From: Rudaea sp.
GTDB taxonomy: Bacteria > Pseudomonadota > Gammaproteobacteria > Xanthomonadales > Rhodanobacteraceae
DNA length: 6,704 nucleotides
Reading direction: 5' to 3'
NCBI GenBank assembly: GCA_025934455.1
Contig: JAICYA010000111.1
Location: 1 to 6,704, forward strand
The position numbers and the translations under genes are program-made. The notes under the pieces are model-generated. The model was given only the letters and a program-made list of their open reading frames with translations. It was not told where the DNA came from and made no database searches. Shown here in pieces: positions 6,156 through 6,704 of the stretch (position 1 is its first letter; each line of letters opens with the position of its first letter).

Positions 6156-6704
6156 TCAGGGTGTCCTGCCGTCCGTGGCGTGCATGCGTTTCGCGGCTTC
6201 CTGGACGTGTGTTCGGGAATTGGTCGCGGCGATTACAGGCTCGGCCGTGATCGCGAAGAAAACGGGGGTGCTCCACGCATTCGGGACCGTTTCCAGGTCC
6301 AGCGTCGAGACAATCTTCTCCGGATGCGGGTTGGGCAGGCGCGGATTGTTGAACATCATCTCGCGCATCAGGCCTATGACGCGGTTGACATCGCCCTCCA
6401 CCCAGCCGACCGGCGTCGGCCGATCGTATGACGTCCAGCCTTTCACCTCGCGCTGGGTGCGCAGCGGCAGTACCGCCACGCTGCCGTCGCGGTAATGCAG
6501 GCGGATGTTGGCATAGACGCGTTCGCGGGGTTCGCCCACGCTCTCCGGCGCGAAGAGCAACACGTGGAACGCGGCGATCGGCTGCGACGGTACGTGCAGG
6601 CCGCTCACCCTCTGGGTTGGGGCGAAATGGTATCGGGCGCCGACCATGCCACCGCCGTCCTGGCGCATTTCGAGCGCGCCGCGCCAGTCGTAATCGACGC
6701 CGTC
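6156..6704 (-). CDS. Hypothetical protein, C-terminal part, NPHP-motif beta-sandwich (cut by window edge)
   Basis: The frame stays open to the right edge, so the N-terminus is missing; 182 residues and the stop are visible. The visible part is strand-rich: ARYHFAP, AAFHVLLFAPES, VYANIRLHYRDGSVAVLPL, then WTSYDRP, VGWVEGD, then NPHPEK (visible residues 125-130), IVSTLDLETV, and FFAITAE (149-155). The order 'HYRDGS - lPL - VGW - NPHP - S(L/I)D - FFAIT' resembles a C-terminal carbohydrate-binding-like beta-sandwich seen in many uncharacterised bacterial proteins, including some anti-sigma/FecR-type ones; this is recognition from memory and is tentative. No transmembrane segment is visible. The protein ends in a short charged helix. 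It is the first visible gene of the envelope trio, 28 nt ahead of the exported protein gene. What lies N-terminal (signal peptide, membrane anchor, kinase or anti-sigma part) would decide the function. Confidence 0.65.
   Translation of the reverse strand, partial: DGVDYDWRGALEMRQDGGGMVGARYHFAPTQRVSGLHVPSQPIAAFHVLLFAPESVGEPRERVYANIRLHYRDGSVAVLPLRTQREVKGWTSYDRPTPVGWVEGDVNRVIGLMREMMFNNPRLPNPHPEKIVSTLDLETVPNAWSTPVFFAITAEPVIAATNSRTHVQEAAKRMHATDGRTP

Overview
The window is a high-GC, fully protein-coding stretch with every recognisable gene on the minus strand, so transcription runs from high to low coordinates. The gene set and order (frr, uppS, cdsA, dxr, rseP) and the protein sequences point to a gammaproteobacterium. 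The frr-uppS-cdsA-dxr-rseP order is that of Pseudomonas and Xanthomonadales; E. coli instead has dxr straight after frr. A Xanthomonadales/Rhodanobacteraceae-like organism is my best guess, but it is an inference. No tRNA, rRNA, CRISPR, insertion sequence or phage gene was seen, and no gene-free stretch exceeds about 90 bases.

Left part (1-3446), a conserved housekeeping operon. In transcription order it holds frr (ribosome recycling factor), uppS (undecaprenyl diphosphate synthase, apparently with a GTG start), cdsA (phosphatidate cytidylyltransferase), dxr (DXP reductoisomerase) and the first 32 codons of rseP (site-2 protease, cut by the window edge). The genes are packed: frr-uppS are 10 nt apart, uppS-cdsA and cdsA-dxr overlap by ATGA, and dxr-rseP are 8 nt apart. 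Dxr supplies isoprenoid precursors, UppS elongates them into the undecaprenyl carrier lipid, CdsA makes the CDP-diacylglycerol precursor of phospholipids, and RseP works in the envelope stress response. A strong-looking extended -10 promoter sits directly upstream of frr, inside a notable inverted repeat.

Middle (3504-4535), an integral membrane fatty acid hydroxylase/sterol desaturase family protein with all the histidine boxes. It lies where pyrH would normally precede frr, so the usual rpsB-tsf-pyrH-frr chain is broken here.

Right part (4582-6704), three envelope genes of unknown function in the same direction. They are an outer-membrane beta-barrel with a signal peptide and C-terminal Phe, a small exported protein whose mature part reads like a degenerate receiver (flavodoxin-like) domain, and the C-terminal 182 residues of a protein with a conserved NPHP-type beta-sandwich motif. 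Their spacing (28, 85 and 46 nt down to the desaturase) fits one transcription unit.

The items most worth a second look are the frr promoter/inverted repeat, which could hide the frr ribosome binding site only in read-through RNA; an 18-bp perfect palindrome at the start of uppS; the exported pseudo-receiver protein; and the synteny break upstream of frr.
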